Source: Myxococcus stipitatus (lineage in GTDB: Bacteria; Myxococcota; Myxococcia; Myxococcales; Myxococcaceae). Taken from it: a stretch of DNA of 64,000 nt. A model generated the notes under the pieces. That model had not been told where the DNA came from, searched no databases, and was given only the letters and a program-made list of their open reading frames with translations. The stretch spans positions 8,256,501 through 8,320,500 of the forward strand of contig NZ_CP147913.1 in the NCBI RefSeq assembly GCF_037414475.1. Direction: 5' to 3'. Shown piece after piece: positions 43,737 to 51,083 of the stretch (the first letter of the stretch is position 1; the number at the start of each line of letters is the position of its first letter). Made by a program: the position numbers and the translations under genes.

Positions 43737-44603
43737 TCACGGCACGCACGCTCCCACGCCGGGATTGTCATTCAGCGGACGGCACGTTCCGGTGGCACAG
43801 GCGGGCGTCCCATTGGGGCGGCAGAGGGGCCGGCAGCGCAGCCCCTGCCCCGAATTCACACACGTGCTCCCCGGCACGCACTGATTGCTGAAGTCGCAGG
43901 TGTCACCCGCCTCCTTGGTGCCCCTGCCCGCGCACACCGGCCCCGACGAGGAGGGGTAGCAGCTCAACGGCGCGGTGCAGCCTTGCGCGAACGCGTCACA
44001 CGGCGGCGAGCGCGGTCCACACAACAGCGGCAGCTCCGAGGTTCCCGGCAGCCGCAGCACCGTGTTGCACTCCGTCGAGCCGCCGCACTGAGGCGTCGCG
44101 TGGCACAGCCGGCGGCAGGAGAAGGCCGTGCCCCCGTCGCCTTGCGGCTCGTCCTTGCAGAACAGGCCCGCGGCGCACGTGTCGAACTCGAGGCCCGCGT
44201 CCGTGGGGGCCAGCGTGCAACGCCCGCCCTCCGCCACCGTGCCTCCCTCCACGCACCGGCGCTCCGTCACACCGCCCGAGCTCACGTAGGTGCAGCGCTG
44301 GCCCGTCGGGCAGTTCTGTCGGACGGCGTCACACGCCCCCGCGAAGCACTGGCTGCCCGTCCGTCCTTCCGACAGATCCGCGAAGAGGCAGCTGTCGCCC
44401 GTTGCGCAGCCTTCCTGCCGCGCGACGTTGCACGCGAAGTCAGAGCCGGTTCCGCCATCCTCGGAGGAGGTGCCGCCGTCGGGGTGTCCCGGCCCCCCCG
44501 CGTCAGCGCCGCCGTTGGGGCCGTGCGGGTTGTCGTCGCTACACCCGGGTGTCCCGAGCACCAGAAAGAGGGTTCCCGTCAACACCGCGAGCCACGCACG
44601 CAT
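43737..44603 (-). CDS. Cys-rich lipoprotein
   Basis: A 288-residue lipoprotein. The ATG at 44603 follows GGGAGCAAGGG; a TTG at 44621 is less likely. The signal ends LVLGTPGC (lipobox). A Gly/Asp-rich flexible linker (GGADAGGPGHPDGGTSSEDG) leads to about 24 cysteines in repeats such as CATGDSCLFADLSEG, CPTGQRCTYVS, CAAGLFCKDEPQG, QCVPGSTCVNSGQGLRC. The C-x(4-6)-C-x-G pattern recalls the dickkopf/EGF-like Cys-rich regions of myxobacterial surface proteins. The function is unknown; display on the outer surface is inferred. It diverges from the PilZ gene. Confidence 0.7.
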   Translation of the reverse strand: MRAWLAVLTGTLFLVLGTPGCSDDNPHGPNGGADAGGPGHPDGGTSSEDGGTGSDFACNVARQEGCATGDSCLFADLSEGRTGSQCFAGACDAVRQNCPTGQRCTYVSSGGVTERRCVEGGTVAEGGRCTLAPTDAGLEFDTCAAGLFCKDEPQGDGGTAFSCRRLCHATPQCGGSTECNTVLRLPGTSELPLLCGPRSPPCDAFAQGCTAPLSCYPSSSGPVCAGRGTKEAGDTCDFSNQCVPGSTCVNSGQGLRCRPLCRPNGTPACATGTCRPLNDNPGVGACVP

Positions 44604-44801
44604 CCCTTGCTCCCGAATCAAAGTCCCCCGAGCACTTATCCGATGGAGCCCATTCTTGGGGGCCCCCTTGAATCAGGCCTGGAAAGCAGCGGACACTTGT
44701 CAGACGACCGATGCCCAAGGGGCGGCTCGGCGCGTCACAATCCCGTCGGTCGTTGGGAAGGCGCACAATCGCCAGCAGCGGGCTGGGGGTAGCGGGTGCA
44801 C

Positions 44802-45167
44802 ATGACTAGCAAGGCGGCGGAAGCGGAGATGACAGGGGAGCCAGCCGCATACGCGAACCGGCGAGCCGACGAGCGAGTGGCCGCGAAGTTCGCGGTCCGC
44901 TTCGAGCAAACAGAAGACGCCGCGCGGGCCCTGCGCGTGTTCTCCATCAACGTCTCCGCTGGCGGCCTGTGCCTGCGCACGCGCAAGGCCTACGACGTCG
45001 GTGCCCAGGTCCGGCTGTCCATGGACATCGCGGGCGAGGAGTTCCACCTCACCGGCGTCATCGCGTGGGTTCGCGACGAGCAGGAAGCCATCGGCGTTCG
45101 CTTCACGGACGTGAGCGACGAGGACCGCGAGCGGCTCCAGCGCGTGGTGGCGAGCTTCAAGCGCTGA
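44802..45167 (+). CDS. PilZ-domain protein (myxobacterial TIGR02266-like)
   Basis: A 121-residue single-domain protein; a GTG at 44796 is an alternative start, with GGGGGT upstream. The c-di-GMP motif is complete: the RxxxR box as RRADERVAAKFAVRF, then INVSAGGLCLR as the (D/N)-x-S-x-x-G box. The hydrophobic strands LSMDIAGEEFHLTGVIAWV and IGVRFTDVSDEDRERLQRVV close the barrel. Such proteins act as receptors for cyclic di-GMP in motility and development. It stands alone between a divergent lipoprotein gene and a convergent GNAT gene, so its partner is unknown. Confidence 0.88.
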   Translation: MTSKAAEAEMTGEPAAYANRRADERVAAKFAVRFEQTEDAARALRVFSINVSAGGLCLRTRKAYDVGAQVRLSMDIAGEEFHLTGVIAWVRDEQEAIGVRFTDVSDEDRERLQRVVASFKR

Positions 45168-45202
45168 AGCTGGCAGTCGCAGCGCGAAGCCCGCCCGGAG
45201 AT

Positions 45203-45223
45203 GGGCCGCCTTAGCGGCGGCCC
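45203..45223. terminator. Hairpin overlapping the GNAT stop, likely bidirectional
   Basis: GGGCCGCC (45203-45210) and GGCGGCCC (45216-45223) form an 8-bp stem with loop TTAGC. The loop contains the stop codon of the leftward GNAT gene. It follows the PilZ gene stop by 35 bases, so it can serve both convergent genes. Confidence 0.5.
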
Positions 45224-45705
45224 TCGGTCTCCAGATGGCGGAAGACCCCCGCGTCCACCTCGGAGAATCCGCAGGCGATGTAGAAGGCGCGAGTCTCCGG
45301 CGTGGTGGCCAGGGGCGAGACGAGCTGGAGCTGCTTCGCGCTGAGCACCTTGCAGCGCTCCAGAATCTGTTTGATGAGCGCGCGGCCCACGCCCCGGCGT
45401 CGCCAGGACTCCGTCACCACCAACTCGTCGATGGTGCCCACGCGTCCGCGCAGCCGCAGCTGAGGACGGTGAGAGAAGGACAACATCCCCACGGGCCGGT
45501 CCTGGGCGTCGCCAGCCACGAAGATTTCAATCTCGGGATGGCTCACCACCCAGTGAACGGTCTGCTGGTCCGTCCCCTGGGGATAGCCCAGCTCACGAAG
45601 CAACAAGGCCATGGCCTCGGCGTCGCCCCGACGGGCTCGGCGGATGCGGAAGGCAGGGGCTTCTGCGGCCCCAGGGCTGACGGTCCGGACGATTGGCTGT
45701 GACAA
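45211..45705 (-). CDS. GNAT family N-acetyltransferase
   Basis: A 164-residue single GNAT domain. It starts FRIRRARRGDAEAMALLLRE, and the acetyl-CoA loop is ESWRRRGVGRALIKQILER (R-R-x-G-x-G/A). AFYIACGFSEVD is the conserved C-terminal block. Only a TTG at 45705 (MSQPIVRTV-) gives full length; no ATG exists upstream, and a hairpin lies 23 bases above. A shorter start inside the domain is unlikely. The substrate is unknown. It is isolated by hairpins on both sides, so it probably has its own promoter in a very short leader, or a leaky terminator passes transcription on from the dehydrogenase genes. Confidence 0.8.
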   Translation of the reverse strand: MSQPIVRTVSPGAAEAPAFRIRRARRGDAEAMALLLRELGYPQGTDQQTVHWVVSHPEIEIFVAGDAQDRPVGMLSFSHRPQLRLRGRVGTIDELVVTESWRRRGVGRALIKQILERCKVLSAKQLQLVSPLATTPETRAFYIACGFSEVDAGVFRHLETEGRR

Positions 45706-45727
45706 GGCAGTTTGGATTCTAACGAAA

Positions 45728-45789
45728 GGGCCGCCGCTCCTCCAAAGAGGAACGGCGGCCCGAGGTATTCCGTGGGGACGGACCCACGG
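45728..45789 (-). terminator. Tandem hairpins downstream of the dehydrogenase operon
   Basis: Hairpin 1: GGGCCGCCG (45728-45736) with CGGCGGCCC (45753-45761), continued inward by CTCCTC/GAGGAA with one mismatch; on the minus strand it is followed by TTTCG. Hairpin 2: CCGTGGG (45770-45776) with CCCACGG (45783-45789). Both follow the E1 beta stop at 45810 on that strand and are good rho-independent terminator candidates despite a short T-run. Confidence 0.6.
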
Positions 45790-45809
45790 GGTATTTGTGG
45801 GTGCCGCGC

Positions 45810-46868
45810 TTACGGTTGCTCGCCGGCGAGGGCTCGCAGGGCCGTGGTGATGTCGTTCTGCTGGGGCACGGAGGCCATCTCCAGCGTGTCGGCCAGGCCG
45901 ATGCCGGGCACGAACTTGCCGGCCAGGAGCCGCGGCGGCGCGAGCAGGGAGTAGAAGAGCTCATCCACGGTGCGGCGCACCAGGTGCTCACCGAAGTTCG
46001 TCACCTCGGTGTCCTCGTTGACGAACAGGACGCGGCCCGTCTTCTGGATGGAGGCCTTCATCATGTCCCAGTCGTAGGGCCACAGCGAGCGCAGGTCGAT
46101 GACCTCCACGCTGATGCCCTCGTCGGCGAGCGTCGCCGCGGCGCGCGCGCACAGGGGCAGGGTGCGGCCGTAGCTGACCACCGTCACCTGGTGGCCCTCG
46201 CGCACGAGCTTGCCCTTGCCGATGGGCACCGCGAACGCCTCCAGCGCCTCCGGCCACTGGGGCTTCCACTGCGAGCGGTCTCCCAGCGGCGCGTCGATGA
46301 GCTTGGACAGGGTGCGGTCGTCGTCGGGCTCGCCGGGGATGCGCTCCTCGCCCTTGACGCGCAACAGCGCCTTGGGCTCCAGGTACATGACCGGGTTCTG
46401 CTCCTTGCACGCGGAGATGAGCAGGCCGTACGCGTCCAGCGGGTTGGAAGGCATGACCACCTTCCAGCCGGGGATGTGCGTCATCGTCGCGTCGAACGAG
46501 TGCGAGTGGTAGATGGACCCGCGGATGCCGCTGCCCACCGGCGTGCGCACCACCATGGGCAGGTTCCAGTCGCCGTTGCTGGACCAGCAGGTGTTGCCCG
46601 CCAGCTTGAGCAGGTCGATGGTGTTGTAGACGTAGTCGCAGAACTGGATCTCCGCGACGGGGCGTCCGCCGCCCATCGCGATGCCCATGGCCGCGCCGAT
46701 GATGCCGCGCTCGTCCAGGGGCGAGTTCCACGTCGTCTTGAGGCCCTGCGTGCAGGTGAAGACGCCGCCCAGCGGCGCTCCCACGTCCTCACCGAAGATG
46801 TCCGTCACGCCCAGGTGCGTCTCGGCGTAGTGGAGGGCCATGCGAATGGCCTGTGCCATGTTGGCCAT
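45810..46868 (-). CDS. 2-oxoacid dehydrogenase E1 beta subunit (branched-chain/Esg type)
   Basis: A 352-residue thiamine-diphosphate enzyme subunit. It begins MAQAIRMALHYAETHLGVTD with the FGEDVG motif. Then come the substrate-side GGVFTCTQGL, IVG-type TPVGSGIRGSIYHSHSFDA, VVMPSNPLDAYGLL and the C-terminal domain VTVVSYGRTLPLCARAAATL with VEVIDLRSLWPYDW. It pairs with the alpha subunit gene three bases upstream to form an alpha2beta2 E1 that decarboxylates branched-chain 2-oxoacids or pyruvate. In M. xanthus the esg locus encodes such an E1 pair, needed for E-signal in development; this resembles it, but I cannot confirm orthology. No E2 gene is adjacent. Hairpins follow the stop. Confidence 0.88.
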   Translation of the reverse strand: MANMAQAIRMALHYAETHLGVTDIFGEDVGAPLGGVFTCTQGLKTTWNSPLDERGIIGAAMGIAMGGGRPVAEIQFCDYVYNTIDLLKLAGNTCWSSNGDWNLPMVVRTPVGSGIRGSIYHSHSFDATMTHIPGWKVVMPSNPLDAYGLLISACKEQNPVMYLEPKALLRVKGEERIPGEPDDDRTLSKLIDAPLGDRSQWKPQWPEALEAFAVPIGKGKLVREGHQVTVVSYGRTLPLCARAAATLADEGISVEVIDLRSLWPYDWDMMKASIQKTGRVLFVNEDTEVTNFGEHLVRRTVDELFYSLLAPPRLLAGKFVPGIGLADTLEMASVPQQNDITTALRALAGEQP

Positions 46869-46871
46869 GGG

Positions 46872-47879
46872 TTACTTGTCCTCCGCGAAGATGTGCTTCC
46901 AGATGCTCTCGGGCTCGGGCAGCGGCTCGTCCCGGGCGATGCGGGCGGCGGCGGCCATGTCCTCGGTGTAACGGTTGCGCAGGTCGTCCATCTGCTGCCG
47001 GGTGAGCACGCCGTCCTGCTCCAGGCGCTTCTCGAAGTCCTTGAGGCAGTCGACCTCTTCCGTCACGTAGTTGGCGCCGGACGCGGACGAGTGCCCGTAC
47101 AGGCGCGACACGTTGGCCTCCAGGAGGAAGGGCCTGCGCTCCTTGCGCACGTACTCCATGGCCTCCTTCAGCTCCAGGTAGGACTCCACCGGGTCGTTGC
47201 CGTTGATGGTCTTCGAGCGGATGTTGAACGCCTTGCCGCGCTCGCTGACGCGGGGCTCGCCGTGCTGGCCCTCCGCCGAGGTGGAGATGCCCCACTTGTT
47301 GTTGGTGACGATGATGAGCACCGGCAACGGGTTGGCGGGGCGGCTGCTCCACACGAGGCAGGTGGCGAAATCACCCTCGGCCGTGCCGGCGTCGCCGCCC
47401 GTGACGATGGTGATGCCGTCGCCGCCCACGCGCTTCTGCACCATCGCGGTGCCCGGAGCGATGGAGTACTGCACCTCGATGGGCGAGCTGACGGGGGCCA
47501 CGTTGTACTTGCGCAGCGAGAAGTGGCCCGCGAAGTTGCGGCCGCCGGAGTACGGGTCCGACGCGGTGTTCTTCATCTGCCGCAAGGCGCCGATGGGCTC
47601 CTCGCCCAAGGCGAGCAGCGTGCCGGACTGGCGGTAGTGCGCGTGGAGGAAGTCGTACTCGGGGCCCTGGCCCTTCTTCATCAGCAGGCCGAGCGGGACG
47701 TTGAACGCCTCCTCGCCCGGACCGCCAATCCAGAAGTAGCCGTGGCCCTGCTTGTACATCTGGATGAGGCGCTCCTCGAGGACGCGCGTTTTGACCATCA
47801 GGTCGTGGATGCGAACCAGCAGCTCCCTGTCGAGCGGGAGCGGCGCGGATGATTCTTTGATGAGTCGGGGTCGAGACAC
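46872..47879 (-). CDS. 2-oxoacid dehydrogenase E1 alpha subunit (branched-chain/Esg type)
   Basis: A 335-residue subunit. The GTG at 47879 is preceded by AGAGGAAG; upstream extension lacks family sequence. The thiamine-diphosphate motif is GGDAGTAEGDFATCLVWS ending in VTNNKWGISTS, matching GDGxxxEGD...NN. Other marks are MYKQGHGYFWIGGPGEEAF, YDFLHAHYRQSG, GGRNFAGHFS and RPFLLEANVSRLYGHSSASG with the conserved His of the phosphorylation-loop region. It catalyses the first, decarboxylating step of a 2-oxoacid dehydrogenase complex with the beta subunit. The pair is one operon. Esg-like branched-chain specificity is inferred from motifs and from the host group. Confidence 0.88.
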   Translation of the reverse strand: MSRPRLIKESSAPLPLDRELLVRIHDLMVKTRVLEERLIQMYKQGHGYFWIGGPGEEAFNVPLGLLMKKGQGPEYDFLHAHYRQSGTLLALGEEPIGALRQMKNTASDPYSGGRNFAGHFSLRKYNVAPVSSPIEVQYSIAPGTAMVQKRVGGDGITIVTGGDAGTAEGDFATCLVWSSRPANPLPVLIIVTNNKWGISTSAEGQHGEPRVSERGKAFNIRSKTINGNDPVESYLELKEAMEYVRKERRPFLLEANVSRLYGHSSASGANYVTEEVDCLKDFEKRLEQDGVLTRQQMDDLRNRYTEDMAAAARIARDEPLPEPESIWKHIFAEDK

Positions 47880-48003
47880 GCGCGGGCTTCCTCTGGCTGG
47901 AGGGGACGCCCCTATAACCCGGATGCGGCCCCATGTCTCAAGCACCCAGATGCCGGGCTGTTGGCCCCTCGCTCAAATGGTGGCCGGTGGCGCGGCGCGG
48001 CAA

Positions 48004-49140
48004 TCAGCCTCGCTCATCCGACTTAGGAGCGCGGGTCTGTCGCAGGTGTGTGACGCGGTCCGTTAGCCCCGTGTCCTGCCCCGCGCGGACGACGATGCTG
48101 TCCAGGGTCTCCTCGGACAGCCGCGACGCCTGGGGCCCGGAGAGCAGCGCACACAGTTCGGAGGTGCGTCCGGCCTCCAGCAGCGCGAGGACCAGCGAGT
48201 GTCCGGTCTGGGGCGAGGGCTCGTGGGCGAACGCCTCCTGCAGGGGGCGCACCGCGAGGGCCGCGAGCCCGCTGTCGAGCAGCAGCCGGCCCACCAAGGC
48301 CGGGTCCGTTGGAGGCTCGGCCTCGGCCGCGGGCTCCTTCGGGAGTGTGTGCTCCTGCACGGAGGCCGGGGCGCTCTCCGGCTTGGATTCGGGGGCGCCT
48401 GTGGGGGCGCTGGCGCCGCGTCCCAGCAGCTCGTCGAGCGTGACCGCGCCCTCGGCCGAGGCTCGCGCTGGGGGCGCGCGGCGGGGTGGGGTGGGGCGGG
48501 ACGCGAGTGTCCGGGGGAGCCGTCGCAGTTGCCGGACGTTGAGCCATCCCAGGAGCACGGCCAGCGCGCCCACCCAGACCGTGCGGCTCCAGAGCGCCCA
48601 TCCCAACATCGCGGCCGCGGTGACGAGTCCGATGACGCGAAGCGTGCGCTCGTGGCGTGCGCCCGCGCGCGCCCGGACGAACGACGCGAGCGCGTCTCCT
48701 CCATCCAAGGGCTGCACGGGCAGCAGGTTGAGGCAGGCCCAGCCGACGTTCACCCAGAGCACCTGCCGCAGCACCTCGTGGCCCAGGCCTCCTGCCTCCG
48801 GCGCCGTGGCGCGGGACAGCGCCCAGGTGAGCCCGCCCAGCACGAGCCCGACGCTGGGGCCCGCGAGGCTCACCTTCACGGCCTGGCGATGCGTCACCTC
48901 CCGGTCTCCCTCCGTGGTTCCGCCCAGCCCATGCAGGGTGATGCGCGCGCCGGCGCCGAACTTGCGGAGCGTCCAGGCGTGGCCGCACTCGTGGAGGAGG
49001 ATGGAGACGAAGACCACCCCCATCCACAGGGCCAGCCGCTCCGGCGCGATGCCGCTCCCCCAACCCGTCGCCAGGGCGGAGAGGAAGAAGAACGGGTGGA
49101 TGCGTACGGGAAACCCGCCGGCATGGAAGTGGGGCTTCAT
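48004..49140 (-). CDS. Site-2 protease (M50) with cytoplasmic helical repeat tail
   Basis: A 378-residue integral membrane metalloprotease. The zinc motif is LLHECGHAW (HExxH) in a hydrophobic helix, with the second motif NLLPVQPLDGGDAL giving the Asp ligand. Helices surround it (HPFFFLSALATGWG, WMGVVFVSILLH, LIGLVTAAAMLGWALW). The C-terminal 150 residues start with a Pro/Ala linker and end in helix pairs (VGRLLLDSGLAALAVRPLQE, TGHSLVLALLEAGRTSELCA) like TPR repeats, not common in S2P. S2P proteases cut membrane-bound anti-sigma factors or signal proteins; the TPR tail may recruit the substrate. No anti-sigma gene adjoins. It diverges from the SpoIIE phosphatase gene. Confidence 0.87.
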   Translation of the reverse strand: MKPHFHAGGFPVRIHPFFFLSALATGWGSGIAPERLALWMGVVFVSILLHECGHAWTLRKFGAGARITLHGLGGTTEGDREVTHRQAVKVSLAGPSVGLVLGGLTWALSRATAPEAGGLGHEVLRQVLWVNVGWACLNLLPVQPLDGGDALASFVRARAGARHERTLRVIGLVTAAAMLGWALWSRTVWVGALAVLLGWLNVRQLRRLPRTLASRPTPPRRAPPARASAEGAVTLDELLGRGASAPTGAPESKPESAPASVQEHTLPKEPAAEAEPPTDPALVGRLLLDSGLAALAVRPLQEAFAHEPSPQTGHSLVLALLEAGRTSELCALLSGPQASRLSEETLDSIVVRAGQDTGLTDRVTHLRQTRAPKSDERG

Positions 49141-49219
49141 GTGAGGGAATGCTAGTCAACACCGCGCCGGAGTGTGGGACTCCTCGGATGCAAGCCCTCG
49201 CGAACCCGGAGAAGTGCGC

Positions 49220-49225
49220 TAGAGT
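49220..49225 (+). promoter_or_regulatory. -10-like TAGAGT upstream of the SpoIIE phosphatase gene
   Basis: GCTAGAGTC lies 42 bases before the GTG start and shares the TAGAGT hexamer seen before other genes here. Here it would give a short leader, not a leaderless mRNA. The region between the divergent protease and phosphatase genes is only 127 bases. Confidence 0.35.
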
Positions 49226-49267
49226 CGGCACCCTCCCGCTCCCGCCCCCAGGCGTCGTCTTCCGGGT

Positions 49268-51067
49268 GTGTCCTTGTCCTCCAGCACGAACACGCGTCTG
49301 AACCCCGAACCCGAGTCCGGTACCTCCCCTGGTACGTCCCCGGGCGCAGCTCCCTCGCCCACCGAACGGACGGGCACTCGGGAAATCACAGGTACCACCG
49401 AGTCCACGGCCACGCGGCTCACGGCCGAGCTGGGTCTTCCCCATGCGGAGTCGACGAGCACGCTCATCGCTCCGCTGGAGGCCGGGGAGCTGCCCAACGT
49501 CGCGGCCATCCGAGGCCCGCGCCTGGACCAGATCCTCCTGCTCACCACCACGGCGCTGGTGGTGGTCATCGTGGGGCTGCTGGCCGCGCTGTCGGTGGCC
49601 TCCACCCAGTCCCAGTTCGAGGAGACCGCTCGCCGCTCCACCGAGCGCATCCAGGAGCAGGCCCGCGAGCTGGGGCGGACCGTGGGCCAGACGCTGGCGC
49701 TCACGTCCGTCACCAACCTGCGCGACAACAACTACGCCTTCCTGGAAGGCGTGGCCGGCTCCATCGTCACCACCAACCCCAACATCCTCCGCGTCCAGAT
49801 TCTGGACCCGGAGGGGCTGGTGATGGCGGACAGCGAGCCCAAGGCGGAGGGAGGCCAGGACGCCGAGGCGCCCGCCCCGCGCACCGCCGAGCAGCGGCTG
49901 GTCCAGGCCTTCTACCGCAACCAGCCGGTGTACGAGATTCAGGAGCCCATCGACTATGGCTCCACCAGCGGCAAGGGGCTGGTGGTCATCAGCTACTCGC
50001 TGCGCTCGCTTCAGGAACAGTTGGAGGCGCTGGAGCGCGACAAGCGGGCCACGGTGAGGGCCAACACCACGCGCATGCTGGCGCTGGGCTTGGGCTTTGT
50101 GGTGCTGGCCGGCGTGGTCGCCGCGTTTCAGAGCCGCAGGATTACCCGTCCGCTGGGCGTGCTCACGGGCAAGGTGATGCAGCTGGCGGCCGGAGACCTG
50201 GGCGCGCGCACCCAGGCGGCGCCGGGCGCGGGCCGCGAGGTGCGCACCCTGGGCGTGGTGTTCAACCACATGGCGGAGCGCATCAAGGTCCTGCTCGACG
50301 ACGTGCGCGCCAAGGCGCAGCTCGAGCGCGAGGTGTCGCTGGCGCGCACGGTCCAGGAGACGCTGCTGCCCGGCCGCGACGCGGTGCAGGTGGGGCCGCT
50401 GCGCATCGCGGGCCTCGTCGTCACCGCGGATGCCTGTGGGGGCGACTGGTGGTTCCGCGCCGCGCTGGACGACCACCGCGTCGTCATCGGCATTGGCGAT
50501 GTGACGGGCCATGGCCTGTCCACGTCCCTGGTGGCCACCAGCGCCACCAGCGGCTTCGCCTCCGCCATGACGCTGCGAGAGCCCGCGGAGGTCAACGCGC
50601 AGATGCTCATCACCGCGCTCAACGTGACGCTGGCCAACGTGGGGCGGGGTGAGCACCAGATGTCCAGCGCCCTGGCCGTCATCGACGTGTCCAACGGCTA
50701 CATCGACTACGCGGCGGGCGCGCACCCCAGCCCGTTCGTCTACAACAAGCTCACGGGCCAGGCGGCGTCGCTGCCCGCGCGTGGGCCGCTGCTCGGCGCG
50801 TCGGTGTCGTCGCAGTTCACCTCGCGCCAGGCGCAGCTTCGGCCCGGGGATATCGTGGTCTGGTACACCGACGGACTCACCGAGTCGCGCGATGGCTCGG
50901 GCCGCCTCTATGGCACCCAGCGCCTGGCCGCCGCGGTCCAGGCCCATGCCCACCTGTCCGCGGAGGCCGTGCGTGAAGCGCTGCTCGCGGATGCCCGCGC
51001 CTTCAGCGCCGGACTGCCGCAGCGCGACGACATCACCGTCGTCGTGGCCGAGTACAGCCCCGTCTGA
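49268..51067 (+). CDS. Membrane HAMP-SpoIIE (PP2C-type) Ser/Thr phosphatase
   Basis: A 599-residue signalling phosphatase starting at GTG. A disordered Thr/Pro-rich cytoplasmic tail of 80 residues precedes membrane helix 1 (ILLLTTTALVVVIVGLLAAL). An extracytoplasmic sensor follows (TNLRDNNYAFLEGVAGSIVT, NPNILRVQILDPEG), then helix 2 (LALGLGFVVLAGVVAAF) and a HAMP linker (RRITRPLGVLTGKVMQLAAG). The C-terminal SpoIIE/RsbU phosphatase has QETLLPG, CGGDWWF, VVIGIGDVTGHGLSTSLVA, SSALAVIDVSNGYIDYAAGA and RDDITVVVAEY, with metal-binding Asp residues. Such enzymes dephosphorylate STAS anti-anti-sigma proteins. A STAS-kinase gene stands 7 kb further on in the same direction. Confidence 0.92.
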   Translation: MSLSSSTNTRLNPEPESGTSPGTSPGAAPSPTERTGTREITGTTESTATRLTAELGLPHAESTSTLIAPLEAGELPNVAAIRGPRLDQILLLTTTALVVVIVGLLAALSVASTQSQFEETARRSTERIQEQARELGRTVGQTLALTSVTNLRDNNYAFLEGVAGSIVTTNPNILRVQILDPEGLVMADSEPKAEGGQDAEAPAPRTAEQRLVQAFYRNQPVYEIQEPIDYGSTSGKGLVVISYSLRSLQEQLEALERDKRATVRANTTRMLALGLGFVVLAGVVAAFQSRRITRPLGVLTGKVMQLAAGDLGARTQAAPGAGREVRTLGVVFNHMAERIKVLLDDVRAKAQLEREVSLARTVQETLLPGRDAVQVGPLRIAGLVVTADACGGDWWFRAALDDHRVVIGIGDVTGHGLSTSLVATSATSGFASAMTLREPAEVNAQMLITALNVTLANVGRGEHQMSSALAVIDVSNGYIDYAAGAHPSPFVYNKLTGQAASLPARGPLLGASVSSQFTSRQAQLRPGDIVVWYTDGLTESRDGSGRLYGTQRLAAAVQAHAHLSAEAVREALLADARAFSAGLPQRDDITVVVAEYSPV

Positions 51068-51083
51068 CCCCTGGACGAACCGC

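Noticed and set aside
45706-45809. Mobile-element ends flanking the GNAT gene
   Set aside because: The matching stems are short, typical of terminators, and there is no transposase or target-site duplication visible.
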